In this document: piece by piece, positions 27,607 through 36,008 of the stretch | How the letters are laid out: the number at the start of each line of letters is the position of its first letter | How positions within the stretch are numbered: the first letter of the stretch is position 1 | Assembly: GCF_900113485.1 (NCBI RefSeq) | Contig: NZ_FOPM01000013.1 | Span: forward strand, 1-64,000 | Direction: 5' to 3' | DNA length: 64,000 bases | Source of the DNA: Methylobacterium gossipiicola | Lineage (GTDB): Bacteria > Pseudomonadota > Alphaproteobacteria > Rhizobiales > Beijerinckiaceae | Made by a program: the position numbers and the translations under genes | Notes under the pieces: generated by a model | What the model was told of the DNA's origin: nothing | What the model saw: only the letters and a program-made list of their open reading frames with translations | Databases searched by the model: none

Positions 27607-27981
27607 TCAGTCTCGGGATCGGAAGGAGGCGCCCCGATCCGGCGCGAAGGTGGCATCGTAGAGCGCCGCGTGCTGCCGCAACAGGGCGTCGATGCGGGTG
27701 CTCAGGAGGGCGTGGATCTCGCGCATCCGCCGGAAATCGGCGTTGGTTCGGGCCTGGAGTTCGCCCAGCTGTGTCGGTTCGTCCGGATCGTGCGGTGCCT
27801 CCAGGGCGCGGCTCGTCTCCCGCAGGGCGAGGCCCCGCACGTGCCGCTCCACCGCGTCGAGGGCCGCGACCTGTCGGGCGAGGTGATCGTTGACATCGAT
27901 CAGCCGGGCGACGTTCGCCTGAAGCGACCGGCGGATCGCGGCGACGTCCGTCGACGAAAAGGCGGCATCGGAGGAGTCCAT
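27607..27981 (-). CDS. Hypothetical coiled-coil protein
   Basis: A 124-residue, largely helical, charged protein with no signal peptide or membrane segment. Heptad-like helices run through about residues 12-60 (DVAAIRRSLQANVARLIDVNDHLARQV) and 73-112 (ELQARTNADFRRMREIHALLSTRI). I do not recognise a family; size and helix pattern resemble small export chaperones, but nothing specific supports that. It ends two bases before the Ldh_2 gene, and a perfect CtrA-type box lies 56 bases upstream of its ATG, suggesting cell-cycle control. Confidence 0.65.
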   Translation of the reverse strand: MDSSDAAFSSTDVAAIRRSLQANVARLIDVNDHLARQVAALDAVERHVRGLALRETSRALEAPHDPDEPTQLGELQARTNADFRRMREIHALLSTRIDALLRQHAALYDATFAPDRGASFRSRD

Positions 27982-28318
27982 GGGACCATGATCCTAACTT
28001 GACCGGCCGGATGGAATCAGGATCGGTGTCGATCCGTTAAGGGCCGCTTAAGTCTTCGCCCCAAACTCAACCCGTAGAAGAAAAATTCTCTCCTCGTGCG
28101 GTCCGGCCTGGTTTCGCTGCGTCCCGCCTCTCCCGTTTCGTCCGCCCTCTCCCGCCCCTGGCCCGGCGGCGGGGCTGCATGTCCATGCCCGCCACGCATC
28201 GCACCGTCACGAACGGCGGTTAAGCAAGGCGCCACGTTCTTGACGCGCTGGCCCCATCGGTGCTTGTGGCCCTTCGCTCAATGCCCGGTCGCTCGAAACC
28301 GGCGGGGCCTCATTCGGG
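27982..28318. other. Divergent intergenic region coiled-coil gene / pyk
   Basis: About 340 bases without a convincing gene. It holds a perfect TTAA-N7-TTAA box at 28037-28051 and presumably the promoters of both flanking genes. Confidence 0.55.
28037..28051. promoter_or_regulatory. Candidate CtrA binding site TTAA-N7-TTAA
   Basis: TTAA at 28037-28040 and TTAA at 28048-28051 separated by exactly seven bases (GGGCCGC). This matches the core consensus of the alphaproteobacterial cell-cycle regulator CtrA. In this G+C-rich DNA a chance match is unlikely. It lies 56 bases upstream of the coiled-coil gene and about 270 upstream of pyk. Confidence 0.6.
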
Positions 28319-29767
28319 ATGGAGACCGCCTTGAAACGTTCGCGCCGCACCAAGATCATCGCAACCCTGGGGCCGGCCTCCGATACGCCGGAGATGATCG
28401 AAAAACTGTTCCGCGCCGGCGCCGACGTGTTCCGCCTGAACATGAGCCACCTCCCCCGCGAAAAGCTGCCCGAGAAGATCGAGGTGATCCGCACCATCGA
28501 GCGGGAGCTGCGCCGGCCCATCGCTGTCCTCGTCGATCTCCAGGGGCCGAAGCTGCGCGTCGCCGCCTTCGCGGAGGGCGCCGCCATCATCGAGAACGGC
28601 GCCAGCTTCGTCCTCGACAGCGACCCGACGCCGGGCGACGCCACCCGCGTGTACCTGCCCCACCCCGAGATCCTCTCGGCCCTGGAGCCCGGCCACGTCG
28701 TCATCATCGATGACGGCAAGCTGCGCCTCGTGGTGACCGAGGTGTCCGAGGGCCGCGCCGTGACGAAGGTGGTCGTCGGCGGCCGCATCTCCAACCGCAA
28801 GGGCGTGTCCCTGCCCGACACCGTCATCCCCGTCGCCGCCATGACGGAGAAGGACCGGGGCGACCTCGAAGCCGGCCTCAATGCCGGGGCCGATTGGATC
28901 GCCGTCTCCTTCGTGCAGCGGCCGGAGGACGTCGCCGAGGTGAAGAAGGTGGCGGCTGGCCGTGCCCTCGTCATGGCCAAGATCGAGAAGCCGCAGGCGC
29001 TCACCCGCCTCGAGGAGATCATCGAAGTCTCCGATGGCCTCATGGTGGCGCGGGGCGATCTCGGCGTCGAGATGCCCCTCGAGCAGGTGCCGGGCGTTCA
29101 GAAGCGCATCACCCGCGCGTCCCGCCGCATGGGCAAGCCCGTCGTGGTGGCGACCCAGATGCTCGAATCCATGATCACCGCGCCGGTTCCGACCCGCGCC
29201 GAGGTCTCGGACGTCGCCACGGCCGTCTACGAGGGGGCGGATGCCGTGATGCTCTCGGCCGAGAGCGCGTCGGGCGCTTTCCCCATCGAGGCGATTTCGA
29301 TGATGAGCCGCATCGCCGAGCAGGTGGAGCGCGACGCCCTCTACTGGACCATCCTCACGGCCCAACGCTCGGAGCCCGACGCCACGGCCTCCGACGCCAT
29401 CGCGGCCGCCGCCCACCAGATGGTGGACGCCCTCAACCTCACGGCGATCATGGCCTGGACCCATTCGGGCTCCACCGCCCTGCGGCTGGCCCGCTCGCGG
29501 CCCAACGCCACGATCATCGCCCTCACGCCGCGCCGCGAGACGGCCCGGCGCCTCGCCCTGTGCTGGGGCACCCACCCCATCGTCACCAACGACGCCAGCG
29601 ACGTCGACGACATGGCGTTCCGGGCGGCGAAGTTCGCCGTGCGCGAGCGCTTCGCCGATATCGGCGACCGGGTGATCGTGGTGGCGGGCGTGCCGTTCGG
29701 GACGCCGGGCGCCACCAACCTCGTGCGCATCGCCTTCGTCACCCGCGAGCACGCCGCGAAGGCGTAA
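28319..29767 (+). CDS. pyk: Pyruvate kinase
   Basis: Last enzyme of glycolysis, transferring phosphate from phosphoenolpyruvate to ADP. 482 residues. Motifs: RTKIIATLGPAS at the start, VFRLNMSH near 39-46, LVDLQGPKLR, the catalytic-lysine loop ALVMAKIEKPQAL near residue 222, and VARGDLGVEMPLEQVP; the C-terminal effector domain runs to about residue 480. Start ATG at METALKRSRRTK agrees with the family N terminus. It converges on the alpha/beta hydrolase gene. Confidence 0.98.
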   Translation: METALKRSRRTKIIATLGPASDTPEMIEKLFRAGADVFRLNMSHLPREKLPEKIEVIRTIERELRRPIAVLVDLQGPKLRVAAFAEGAAIIENGASFVLDSDPTPGDATRVYLPHPEILSALEPGHVVIIDDGKLRLVVTEVSEGRAVTKVVVGGRISNRKGVSLPDTVIPVAAMTEKDRGDLEAGLNAGADWIAVSFVQRPEDVAEVKKVAAGRALVMAKIEKPQALTRLEEIIEVSDGLMVARGDLGVEMPLEQVPGVQKRITRASRRMGKPVVVATQMLESMITAPVPTRAEVSDVATAVYEGADAVMLSAESASGAFPIEAISMMSRIAEQVERDALYWTILTAQRSEPDATASDAIAAAAHQMVDALNLTAIMAWTHSGSTALRLARSRPNATIIALTPRRETARRLALCWGTHPIVTNDASDVDDMAFRAAKFAVRERFADIGDRVIVVAGVPFGTPGATNLVRIAFVTREHAAKA

Positions 29768-29814
29768 CCTTGTCTCCGGCCCGATCGCCTTCGGATCGAA
29801 GGGGCGCGACGGGT

Positions 29815-29835
29815 CCCCTCTCCGTACGGGAGGGG
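29815..29835. terminator. Hairpin between convergent pyk and hydrolase genes
   Basis: Arms CCCCTC (29815-29820) and GAGGGG (29830-29835) with an inner self-complementary CCGTACGG. It lies 48 bases past pyk and 54 past the opposite gene. It looks like a G+C-rich intergenic repeat of a kind common between genes in this group, and may end transcripts from both sides. Confidence 0.4.
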
Positions 29836-29888
29836 GAGCCCGCGCTCGCCAGGGACCGAATGGATCGATCGAAGACAGCGCCATGCTT

Positions 29889-30887
29889 TCAAGGCGCGAC
29901 CGGGTCTCGCTTCGCGGCGATCCGGTCGGCCAGCCGCACCACCTCCGCCGCCAGGGCGTCCACGGCGACGTACTGGAGCATGTGGCCGATGCCCGGCAGC
30001 AGGACGAGGCGGGCGTCCGGAATCGCCGCGGCCAGGGGCACCGCCTGGCGCTCGGCCGGCACCGCCGCGTCGGAATCACCCGAAATCACCACCGTCGGCA
30101 CCCGCAGGCCGGCATAGCGCGGGGCCTGGGCCGCGAGGGCGGCGGGTAGGCCGGCCAAGTCCTGCAGGTTCGCCGTGATGGAGCCGGGCCGTAGCACCAG
30201 GGCGGCGCGGCTGCGGTCGAGGTAATCGGCCGGCGCGGCCTGGGGCCGGAACACCGCGCCGCCGATGCGGGGCAGGTAGTACAGGCCGATGGGCGTCGCC
30301 ACCGTGTGGCTGAGGACCCAGGTCATCGGCGGCCACAGGGCGAGGCGGTAGGTCCAGGGGACCGTGCCCATGCGCGGATACGGCATCGCCACGGGGGCGG
30401 CCAGCACGAGGCCCGCCACCCGCTCGGGGTGGTCGAGGGCGATGGCTGTCGCGAGCGCCCCCGACCAGGAATGCCCGAGGACGATGGCCGGGCCGACGCC
30501 CATCTCCGCCAGGGCCGCCGCGATGGCGTGTCCCTGCGCGGCGGGCGACGCCATCTCCTCGCCGCCGAGGCGGTCGCTCCAGCCCGAGCCCGGCCGGTCG
30601 AAGGCGATGACCCGGAACCCTTTCGCCGCGAGGCGGCGACCGATGCCCTCCAGGGGGTCGGCGGCGTTGGCCGAGGCGCCGTGCAGGAGCACGACGGTGC
30701 CGCGCGGCGGTTGCTCCGGTCCCGCCACGATGCTGGCAAGGCGTCCACCCGGCACCGGCACGAACGGCCCCTGCGGCGGGTGGCGCGCCTCGATCCGCAG
30801 GGTGATGAGAAACGTCGCCAGGGCGCCCGCGCCGAGCCCCACGGCGACGAGGCCGAGGAGCCCCGCGATCAGCTTGAAGAGGATCAT
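29889..30887 (-). CDS. Alpha/beta hydrolase with N-terminal membrane anchor
   Basis: A 332-residue alpha/beta hydrolase. An N-terminal hydrophobic segment (about 5-30) anchors it or serves as signal. The oxyanion region VVLLHGASANAADPLEGIGRRL, FDRPGSGWSDR, nucleophile elbow GHSWSGA (Ser), the acid in VISGDSDAAVP and the catalytic His in LPGIGHMLQ are all present, so it should be active. Substrate unknown; haloperoxidase/esterase-like. It begins five bases after the stop of the TPR gene, so both are probably co-transcribed. Confidence 0.9.
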   Translation of the reverse strand: MILFKLIAGLLGLVAVGLGAGALATFLITLRIEARHPPQGPFVPVPGGRLASIVAGPEQPPRGTVVLLHGASANAADPLEGIGRRLAAKGFRVIAFDRPGSGWSDRLGGEEMASPAAQGHAIAAALAEMGVGPAIVLGHSWSGALATAIALDHPERVAGLVLAAPVAMPYPRMGTVPWTYRLALWPPMTWVLSHTVATPIGLYYLPRIGGAVFRPQAAPADYLDRSRAALVLRPGSITANLQDLAGLPAALAAQAPRYAGLRVPTVVISGDSDAAVPAERQAVPLAAAIPDARLVLLPGIGHMLQYVAVDALAAEVVRLADRIAAKRDPVAP

Positions 30888-30892
30888 CGGGG

Positions 30893-31504
30893 CTACAGGT
30901 CGCGCCCCTCGACATCCGGGGCGAGACGGTCGATGGCGCCCTGCAGCTTGTCCATGCGCGGATACAGGGCGGCGGCCCGGCGGAACGCCTCGAGGGCACG
31001 GACCTTCTCATCCATCGAGAGGTAGATCCGCCCCAGGGCCGCCCAGGCTTCGAAGTGCCGGGGTTCGATCACCAGGGTGCGCTTGAGGTCCGCGATGGCC
31101 CCGTCCTGATCCTTCAGGAGCCAGAACACCGTGGCGCGCCGGTTCCAGCCTTCGGACCAGCGGGGCTCCAGGGTGGTGGCCCGGTCGAGGAGTTCGATGG
31201 CCAGGGGGAAATCCTGGCCGCTCATGGCTTGGCGCGCCCGCTCCGTGAGCAGGTCGGCCGTCGCGCTGCCCGAACGCCCCAGGCGCTGTTCGATGAGGCG
31301 GGCGATGCCCTTGGCCTCCGCATCGTCCTCCGCCGCCTTGAGGCGGGCGTACAGATCATCGAGGCTGGGAGGCGTGCGGACCTTCTCGGGGGGCTTCTCG
31401 TCCGGCGTCGGTCGAGCGAGGGCGATGGGGGGACCCCCAACGCAAAAAGCCGCGACGAGCGCGGCTTTCAGCAACATCGAAGCATGTTTCGGGAAGTGCG
31501 GCAT
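30893..31504 (-). CDS. Exported tetratricopeptide-repeat protein
   Basis: A 203-residue protein with a signal peptide (hydrophobic stretch about residues 10-30 ending near ALA) and three to four TPR units from about residue 85: DFPLAIELLDRATTLEPRWSEGWNRRATVFWLLKDQDGAIADLKRTLVIEPRHFEAWAALGRIYLSMDEKVRALEAFRRAAALYP (positions about 95-180). TPRs mediate protein contacts, probably in the periplasm. Start ATG at MPHFPKHA has GAGGAAG upstream; an inner ATG at MLLKAALV (31477) is possible. Function unknown. Confidence 0.88.
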   Translation of the reverse strand: MPHFPKHASMLLKAALVAAFCVGGPPIALARPTPDEKPPEKVRTPPSLDDLYARLKAAEDDAEAKGIARLIEQRLGRSGSATADLLTERARQAMSGQDFPLAIELLDRATTLEPRWSEGWNRRATVFWLLKDQDGAIADLKRTLVIEPRHFEAWAALGRIYLSMDEKVRALEAFRRAAALYPRMDKLQGAIDRLAPDVEGRDL

Positions 31505-31587
31505 GGGGAGAGCTTCCTCGCCCCGCCCGGTGCCGTCAACCCGCCGCCTTGCCGCGCCCGCCTCCCGCAGGATCGGACGGCTGGGCC

Positions 31588-31713
31588 TCAGCCCTGGCGC
31601 GCCTTGAAGCGCTTCTGGGTCTTGTTGATGATGTAGACGCGGCCCTTGCGACGCACGAGCTGGTTGTCGCGGTGACGGCCACGGAGGGACTTGAGGGAGT
31701 TGCGAATCTTCAT
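31588..31713 (-). CDS. rpmJ: 50S ribosomal protein L36
   Basis: A 41-residue basic protein, start [20 protein letters not shown] and end [11 protein letters not shown]. This is the zinc-free L36 form (YkgO-like), without the CxxC...CxxxxH ribbon of the other type. It is the usual stand-alone L36 in alphaproteobacteria. It lies just outside the photosynthesis cluster, about 345 bases from pufC, on the same strand. Confidence 0.97.
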   Translation of the reverse strand: MKIRNSLKSLRGRHRDNQLVRRKGRVYIINKTQKRFKARQG

Positions 31714-32058
31714 CGGTCTCACGTCGGCCGGGCTTTGCACCCGCCGCCTGTCCATAGGGTCTCGGGAACGAGGCACCTCGAACGGCGACCTCGGCGATGT
31801 GTGTGGACGCATCGCGGAAAGGCGGTTGCCTTATCAGGATTCGCAAGCCCAAGGCAAGATGCCGCGATGCGAATCCGTCCCGATGCGTCGGCGATCCGGA
31901 GGGTTGGGGCCGGGTGAGCCGGTGTCCCGGACTCGGCCCGCGAAGACAAGACCATAAATCGGCAGAGGGCACCCGTGATACGGATCTCCAGCACCCGGAC
32001 CACGAAAACGACCGCCGGGTGATCCCGGCGGCCGATGGGGGCGGCGACGTTCCGGTCC
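31714..32058. other. Intergenic region at the photosynthesis cluster boundary
   Basis: About 345 bases between pufC and rpmJ. The pufC side has the puf terminator. On the minus strand, TTGCCT (31857-31852) and GATAAG (31835-31830) with a 16-base spacer could be the rpmJ promoter, though both boxes are only 4/6 matches. No gene is seen here. Confidence 0.45.
32001..32031 (-). terminator. Rho-independent terminator of the puf operon
   Basis: On the minus strand, 28 bases past the pufC stop: a perfect 8-bp stem CCGCCGGG / CCCGGCGG (32031-32024 and 32019-32012) with a 4-base loop, directly followed by TCGTTTTCGTGG. Stem strength, spacing and T-run make this the clearest terminator in the window. 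Confidence 0.75.
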
Positions 32059-33183
32059 TCAGGGCTGGGGCGCCGACGGTGCCGCGGGCGTTCCCGGCAC
32101 GGCCGGCACCTGTGCCGGCGCCGCCTCGGGTGCCTTGGCCCCGTCCGCCACCGTGACCTTCGTCAGGGCCGGATAGGCGTCCACCACAGGGACACCGTTG
32201 AGGGGCTTGCTCTGGCCGTTGTGGCAGGTGGTGCAGTTCACCTTCGGCACATCCCCGAGGGTGCCGAGGCGGTTGCGTGGGAAGGTCGAGGTCAGCGGCT
32301 CCATGAAGTTGCCGTTGATGTCCCGCACCATGCGGATGCCGTGCCAGGCGGTGGTGCGCTGGGGCGTGCTCTGTGACCAGTCCGCCACGGCCCGGGTGTT
32401 GTGGCAGAAGGTGCAGTTGACGCCCAAACCCTCCGCCATGTGGATCATGAGGCCGAAGGTCTTCTCGGCGTCCTGGATCGGCTTGCCCTTGGAGGTCGGC
32501 AGCGCCGTGGTGGCGTTCACCCGGATGGCGCTGTTGTCGATGGACTTGTCGGCGAGATACTCGGTCAGGGTGTCGTAGGGGAGCGACGCGAGACCGACGG
32601 ACGGCTTGGCGAGGTTCTGACCGTTGTTGCGGGCGATGAACCCGCCGGGCCGGGCCGGACCCGGATCGGTGAACCAGATGTTGGCCGGCACCGGCTGCCC
32701 GCGATGGCAGGTGTAGCAGGTGACGCCCGTGCCGCCGACGTGGTTCGCTTTCCAGTCGCTGTTGATGTGCTGGGTCATCTGCAGCATCCGGCGGGCGACG
32801 CGCTTCTGGTAGAGGCTGTCGTCGGCCATGTTCTCGGTGTTGTGGCAGTAGGTACAGCCCTGCTCCGGTGCGACCCACTCCGTCATCGAGACCATGAGGC
32901 GGTTGAACTCGTTGGTGGTCAGACCGCTCAGAACCTTGACGTTCTCGTAGGTCTGCCCGGCGAGGTCGCCCCCCTCCTCCGCCGGTTCGGCGGGGGCGGG
33001 CGCGGCGTTGGCGGCCCGGGCCTCGGCCACCGCCTCGCGGGTGTGGATCTGGTCCATGCCCGTGCCGCGAAAACCGTTCTGCGTGGTGGCGAGCGGTGGC
33101 CGTTCCCAGCCCGCCGTGCCGAACATCGCCACCGTGAGGAAGAAGGCGATGGAGGCCCCGAGGACGACGAAGAAGGTCTTCAT
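32059..33183 (-). CDS. pufC: Photosynthetic reaction centre tetraheme cytochrome c subunit
   Basis: Periplasmic electron donor that re-reduces the special pair. 374 residues with four CxxCH heme sites at about 110-114, 156-160, 257-261 and 317-321. A hydrophobic segment at about 5-24 serves as membrane anchor; no lipobox Cys is present there, so it is likely kept as an uncleaved helix rather than a lipoprotein as in Blastochloris. The C-terminal tail is Pro/Ala-rich. The ATG overlaps the pufM stop as ATGA. Last gene of puf, followed by a strong terminator. Confidence 0.98.
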   Translation of the reverse strand: MKTFFVVLGASIAFFLTVAMFGTAGWERPPLATTQNGFRGTGMDQIHTREAVAEARAANAAPAPAEPAEEGGDLAGQTYENVKVLSGLTTNEFNRLMVSMTEWVAPEQGCTYCHNTENMADDSLYQKRVARRMLQMTQHINSDWKANHVGGTGVTCYTCHRGQPVPANIWFTDPGPARPGGFIARNNGQNLAKPSVGLASLPYDTLTEYLADKSIDNSAIRVNATTALPTSKGKPIQDAEKTFGLMIHMAEGLGVNCTFCHNTRAVADWSQSTPQRTTAWHGIRMVRDINGNFMEPLTSTFPRNRLGTLGDVPKVNCTTCHNGQSKPLNGVPVVDAYPALTKVTVADGAKAPEAAPAQVPAVPGTPAAPSAPQP

Positions 33184-34160
33184 GGGGTCCCTCCGGGTTG
33201 GCTCAAGGGATCGACGATGGGGCCGAAGACCTGCGGGTAGGACGGGGCGACGCCGTGCTTGACCGCCCAGAGGTACCAGTTGTCGACGACCGTGCCGGTG
33301 AGCAGGATGCCGATCCCGCCCGTGAGCGTGGTGAGGACGGCGAACCACCAGGCCCAGCGATGGATCGATTCCATCGTGGCGTTGAACCCCATGGTCCAGC
33401 GCCAGAACAGGGCGGCGCGCTCCGTGGCCGTACCGCGGTCGACGATCTGGTCGATCTCACGCTCGCCGCCGAAACGGCTCACCGCCAGGATGGTCCCGCC
33501 GTGCATGGCGAACAGCAGCGTCGACCCGTAGAGGAAGACGATGGAGAGCATGTGGAACGGGTTGTAGAACAGGTTGCCGTAGCGCAGGGAGAACGCGGCG
33601 GTCCAATCGAGGTGCGGAAAGATGCCGAACGGCACCGCCTCGCTCCAGGAGCCCATGAGCACCGGCCGGATGAAGCCGAGGACGAGGAACAGCCAGATGG
33701 CCGAGGCGAAGGCCCAGGGCACGTGATAGCCGAGGCCCAGCGCCTTGGCCCGACGGAACAGTCTGAGCCACCACAGCAGCACCGAGGCCGTGAGGAAGAA
33801 GCCGGCGATCAGCCACCAGCCGCCCTCGGCGAGCGGCGGCAGGACCCGCAGGCCGTATTGCGGGCGCGGCGGTTCGAGGGCGAGCCAGGGCAGTTGGCGC
33901 ACGAACTGGACGGGGTCCCAGTTCACCGAGGCCCACATGTTGAGGCCGATGATCTCGAAGGCGATGAGGCCGCAGGCGAAGGAGAGCGCGCCGAGATAGC
34001 CGATATAGATCGGGCCGACCTGGGAATTGCCGATGAGGCCGAACAGGTAGGAATTGAACGGCTTGCCCCAGCGAGAGCTGCCGGAGGCCAGGGGAATGCC
34101 GAGTTCCGGAACGACGGGGCGAACCTGCACTTCCGTGAAGATGTTCTGATAATAGGCCAT
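33180..34160 (-). CDS. pufM: Photosynthetic reaction centre M subunit
   Basis: Core membrane subunit of the type II reaction centre, 326 residues with five transmembrane helices. It binds bacteriochlorophyll, bacteriopheophytin, non-heme iron and QA with PufL. Characteristic segments: the N-terminal [35 protein letters not shown] with special-pair and iron-ligand histidines, [26 protein letters not shown] with the Glu iron ligand and QA pocket. Start ATG at MAYYQNIF fits the family; it follows pufL by 16 bases and overlaps pufC by four. Confidence 0.99.
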   Translation of the reverse strand: MAYYQNIFTEVQVRPVVPELGIPLASGSSRWGKPFNSYLFGLIGNSQVGPIYIGYLGALSFACGLIAFEIIGLNMWASVNWDPVQFVRQLPWLALEPPRPQYGLRVLPPLAEGGWWLIAGFFLTASVLLWWLRLFRRAKALGLGYHVPWAFASAIWLFLVLGFIRPVLMGSWSEAVPFGIFPHLDWTAAFSLRYGNLFYNPFHMLSIVFLYGSTLLFAMHGGTILAVSRFGGEREIDQIVDRGTATERAALFWRWTMGFNATMESIHRWAWWFAVLTTLTGGIGILLTGTVVDNWYLWAVKHGVAPSYPQVFGPIVDPLSQPGGTP

Positions 34161-34176
34161 TGTTCGTGCCTCCCTC

Positions 34177-35001
34177 TCAGCGCCAGACCGGGAGATTGAG
34201 CCACCAGCCCCACCATTCCGGCCAGCCACGGGTCCAGAACGGGCCGCTGATGACGATGCAGACGGCGCTCCAGAAGCCCGCCGACAGGGCGAGGAACAGG
34301 CCGAGGCGGTGGATGCCGAGCGTGCCGATGGAGTAGCCGATGGTGTCGCGGAAGAAGGTGTCCTCGTGCTCGGGCGTTTTGACGACCTCGCCCTTGCCCG
34401 GATTGGTCGAGGACAGGATCAAGGCGCCGTGGAGCGAGAGAGCCAATGTCGTGGTGAAGAAGAACGTCACCGCCAGCATGTGGGCCGGATTGTAGTGGAA
34501 GTGCAGATACTGGTAGCCGGTGTTCGAGACCCAATCGAGGTGGCTCAGGATCCCGTACGGAAAGCCGTAGCCCCAGGCGCCCATGAGGAACGGGCGGATC
34601 ACCACGAGGGCGACATAGGCGAAGATCGCCACCGAGAAGGCGAAGGGCACATGATAGCCGATGCCGAGCTTGCGGCAGATCTCGACCTCGCGCAGGGCCC
34701 AGGACGAGAACGCCCCGACGGCGCAGAAGGTGATGATCTGCCAGAGACCGCCCTCCTTCAGGGGGGCGAGCGCCAGGCCGTACTTGATGTCCGGCGGCGC
34801 GATGTTGATCTGCCAGATGTTCCACGTCGGCCCGAGCGCCGCGCCGTAGATGATCAGCGCCGTGCCGAGCACGGAGAAGAACAGAGTCGTGACGCCGAAG
34901 AAACCGACGTAGAACGGTCCCACCCAGAAATCGAACAGGTCCCCGCCGACGAGCGTTCCGCCGCGGACCCGGTATTTTCGTTCAAAGCTCAGCATCGCCA
35001 T
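34177..35001 (-). CDS. pufL: Photosynthetic reaction centre L subunit
   Basis: Partner of PufM, 274 residues, five transmembrane helices, starting [23 protein letters not shown] as in the family. [18 protein letters not shown] and [11 protein letters not shown] hold the bacteriochlorophyll and iron histidines; [22 protein letters not shown] is the QB site region with the conserved Glu and the second iron His. It follows the LH1 genes after about 110 bases that contain a strong stem-loop, the usual device that makes LH1 more abundant than the reaction centre. Confidence 0.99.
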   Translation of the reverse strand: MAMLSFERKYRVRGGTLVGGDLFDFWVGPFYVGFFGVTTLFFSVLGTALIIYGAALGPTWNIWQINIAPPDIKYGLALAPLKEGGLWQIITFCAVGAFSSWALREVEICRKLGIGYHVPFAFSVAIFAYVALVVIRPFLMGAWGYGFPYGILSHLDWVSNTGYQYLHFHYNPAHMLAVTFFFTTTLALSLHGALILSSTNPGKGEVVKTPEHEDTFFRDTIGYSIGTLGIHRLGLFLALSAGFWSAVCIVISGPFWTRGWPEWWGWWLNLPVWR

Positions 35002-35053
35002 CGCGAAACCCTCCCGGCGTCACGGTTCGTGTCGGGTTCTTCTGGAGAGTGGC

Positions 35054-35089
35054 GCGGGCGGGGGCCGAGGGACTCGGCCGCCCGCCCGC
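35054..35089 (-). promoter_or_regulatory. Intercistronic stem-loop between pufA and pufL
   Basis: A 16-bp G+C-only-rich stem with one bulged base: left arm 35054-35069, right arm 35073-35089, 3-base loop. It sits between pufA and pufL, where puf operons of purple bacteria carry mRNA structures that block 3'-5' decay and raise pufBA transcript levels over pufLM. No T-tract, so it is more a decay barrier than a terminator. Confidence 0.7.
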
Positions 35090-35112
35090 CGACCTTGGCT
35101 CGGGTGTTCCCG

Positions 35113-35301
35113 TCAGGCGGGCATCGTCGGCAGGACGAGGCTCTGCGCATTGGCGGCGCGCGGAGCCTTGGGACCTTCCAGCCAGTTGAACCGATCGGTG
35201 CTGAGCAGGATGAAGTGGATCAGCAGGGCCAGGACGAACAGGAAGGTGAACAAAGCCACCAGGGTGCGGCGCGGATCGAACAGGAGCCAGACCTTGTGCA
35301 T
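35113..35301 (-). CDS. pufA: Light-harvesting complex 1 alpha chain
   Basis: A 62-residue single-pass antenna polypeptide. It starts [20 protein letters not shown] as typical LH1 alpha chains do; the single helix covers about 12-36 and [15 protein letters not shown] contains the His that ligates bacteriochlorophyll and the C-terminal Trp that tunes absorption. The Pro-rich tail is periplasmic. It follows pufB by 12 bases. Confidence 0.98.
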   Translation of the reverse strand: MHKVWLLFDPRRTLVALFTFLFVLALLIHFILLSTDRFNWLEGPKAPRAANAQSLVLPTMPA

Positions 35302-35313
35302 GGTGCGTCCTCC

Positions 35314-35535
35314 TCAGGAAATCAGCGACGTGACGGCCTGGACGGTCGTCTCGAGGGCGGCGTAGCCCTTGGGTCCCGGCAGCCACGGGCGCCACATCCA
35401 CACGAGGATGTGGGCGACCACGGCGATGGCCGTGAAGATGATGAAGCTCGTGAGGAAGATCGCGTGGAACTCCTTGGCTTCGGGTTCCGTCAGCCCGGAC
35501 AGGCTGCTCGGTTTCTCGACTATGCCGTTGGCCAT
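35314..35535 (-). CDS. pufB: Light-harvesting complex 1 beta chain
   Basis: A 73-residue antenna polypeptide. The N-terminal cytoplasmic part has [17 protein letters not shown], and the single helix with [17 protein letters not shown] carries the bacteriochlorophyll-binding His and the conserved Trp/Pro end. A longer than usual C-terminal extension (about 17 residues) follows. The start ATG at MANGIVEK is preceded by a strong GGAGG. First LH1 gene, directly before pufA. Confidence 0.98.
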   Translation of the reverse strand: MANGIVEKPSSLSGLTEPEAKEFHAIFLTSFIIFTAIAVVAHILVWMWRPWLPGPKGYAALETTVQAVTSLIS

Positions 35536-35695
35536 CGGTTGAACCTCCGTGGGTCTGGCCACGCGACTGCGCGGCGGCTGTCGCCGGAACCGTCACGGAT
35601 CCCGGCGGTCCTTCCCACCAATGCGGATGGGAGGTCGGTCAGGGGCTTGCCCGAAGGCCCGCCCGGAACGGGAATGCGGCGCAGGCTGACGGTCG

Positions 35696-35911
35696 TCAGC
35701 CCATGAACACGAACGGGATGGCCGAGACCGCCATGCTGCGGGCCTCGGCGAAGACCGAGCGCCGCTGCGGCGCGATCCCGATGGCGGGCGCGGGCATCAG
35801 GCGGTGGACGCAGGCGGCGACGAGGAAGAACGGGTAGGTCGCCGCCAGGATGAGGCGGAACTGGACCGCGTCCTGATGCAGGCGGGAGACCGGGTTCAGC
35901 GAACGTTGCAT
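35696..35911 (-). CDS. pufQ: PufQ-like small membrane protein
   Basis: A 71-residue protein with one hydrophobic helix (about residues 19-37, FRLILAATYPFFLVAACVHRL) after a polar N terminus (MQRSLNPVSRLHQD) and before a basic Ala/Pro-rich tail. Size, topology and place between bchZ and pufB match PufQ, a small protein linked to bacteriochlorophyll supply in Rhodobacter. Sequence match is recognisable in the helix only, so the symbol rests partly on position. GAGGAGACG lies at good distance before the ATG. It is 160 bases upstream of pufB. Confidence 0.65.
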   Translation of the reverse strand: MQRSLNPVSRLHQDAVQFRLILAATYPFFLVAACVHRLMPAPAIGIAPQRRSVFAEARSMAVSAIPFVFMG

Positions 35912-36008
35912 GGGGCACGTCTCCTCGTGGCAAATCGCGCGGCGCGGGCGTGGGAGCCGACCGGGCGGCGCCGCGCCGTCGGGGTCGGAGGGCTGAAGAG
36001 GCGCGCGC

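Noticed and set aside
27607..27981. Assignment of the coiled-coil protein as a flagellar FlgN-type chaperone
   Set aside because: Only size and helix content fit; no flagellar gene is adjacent.
22600..29880. Recurring ATGGATCGATC-like motif in three gaps (about 22612, 26120, 29860)
   Set aside because: The shared part is short and the flanks differ, so I cannot call it a defined repeat family from this window.
35560..35600. Possible fourth PpsR-type site before pufB (TGT followed by CAC at the right distance)
   Set aside because: The second half reads CAC rather than ACA and the arms are not symmetric.
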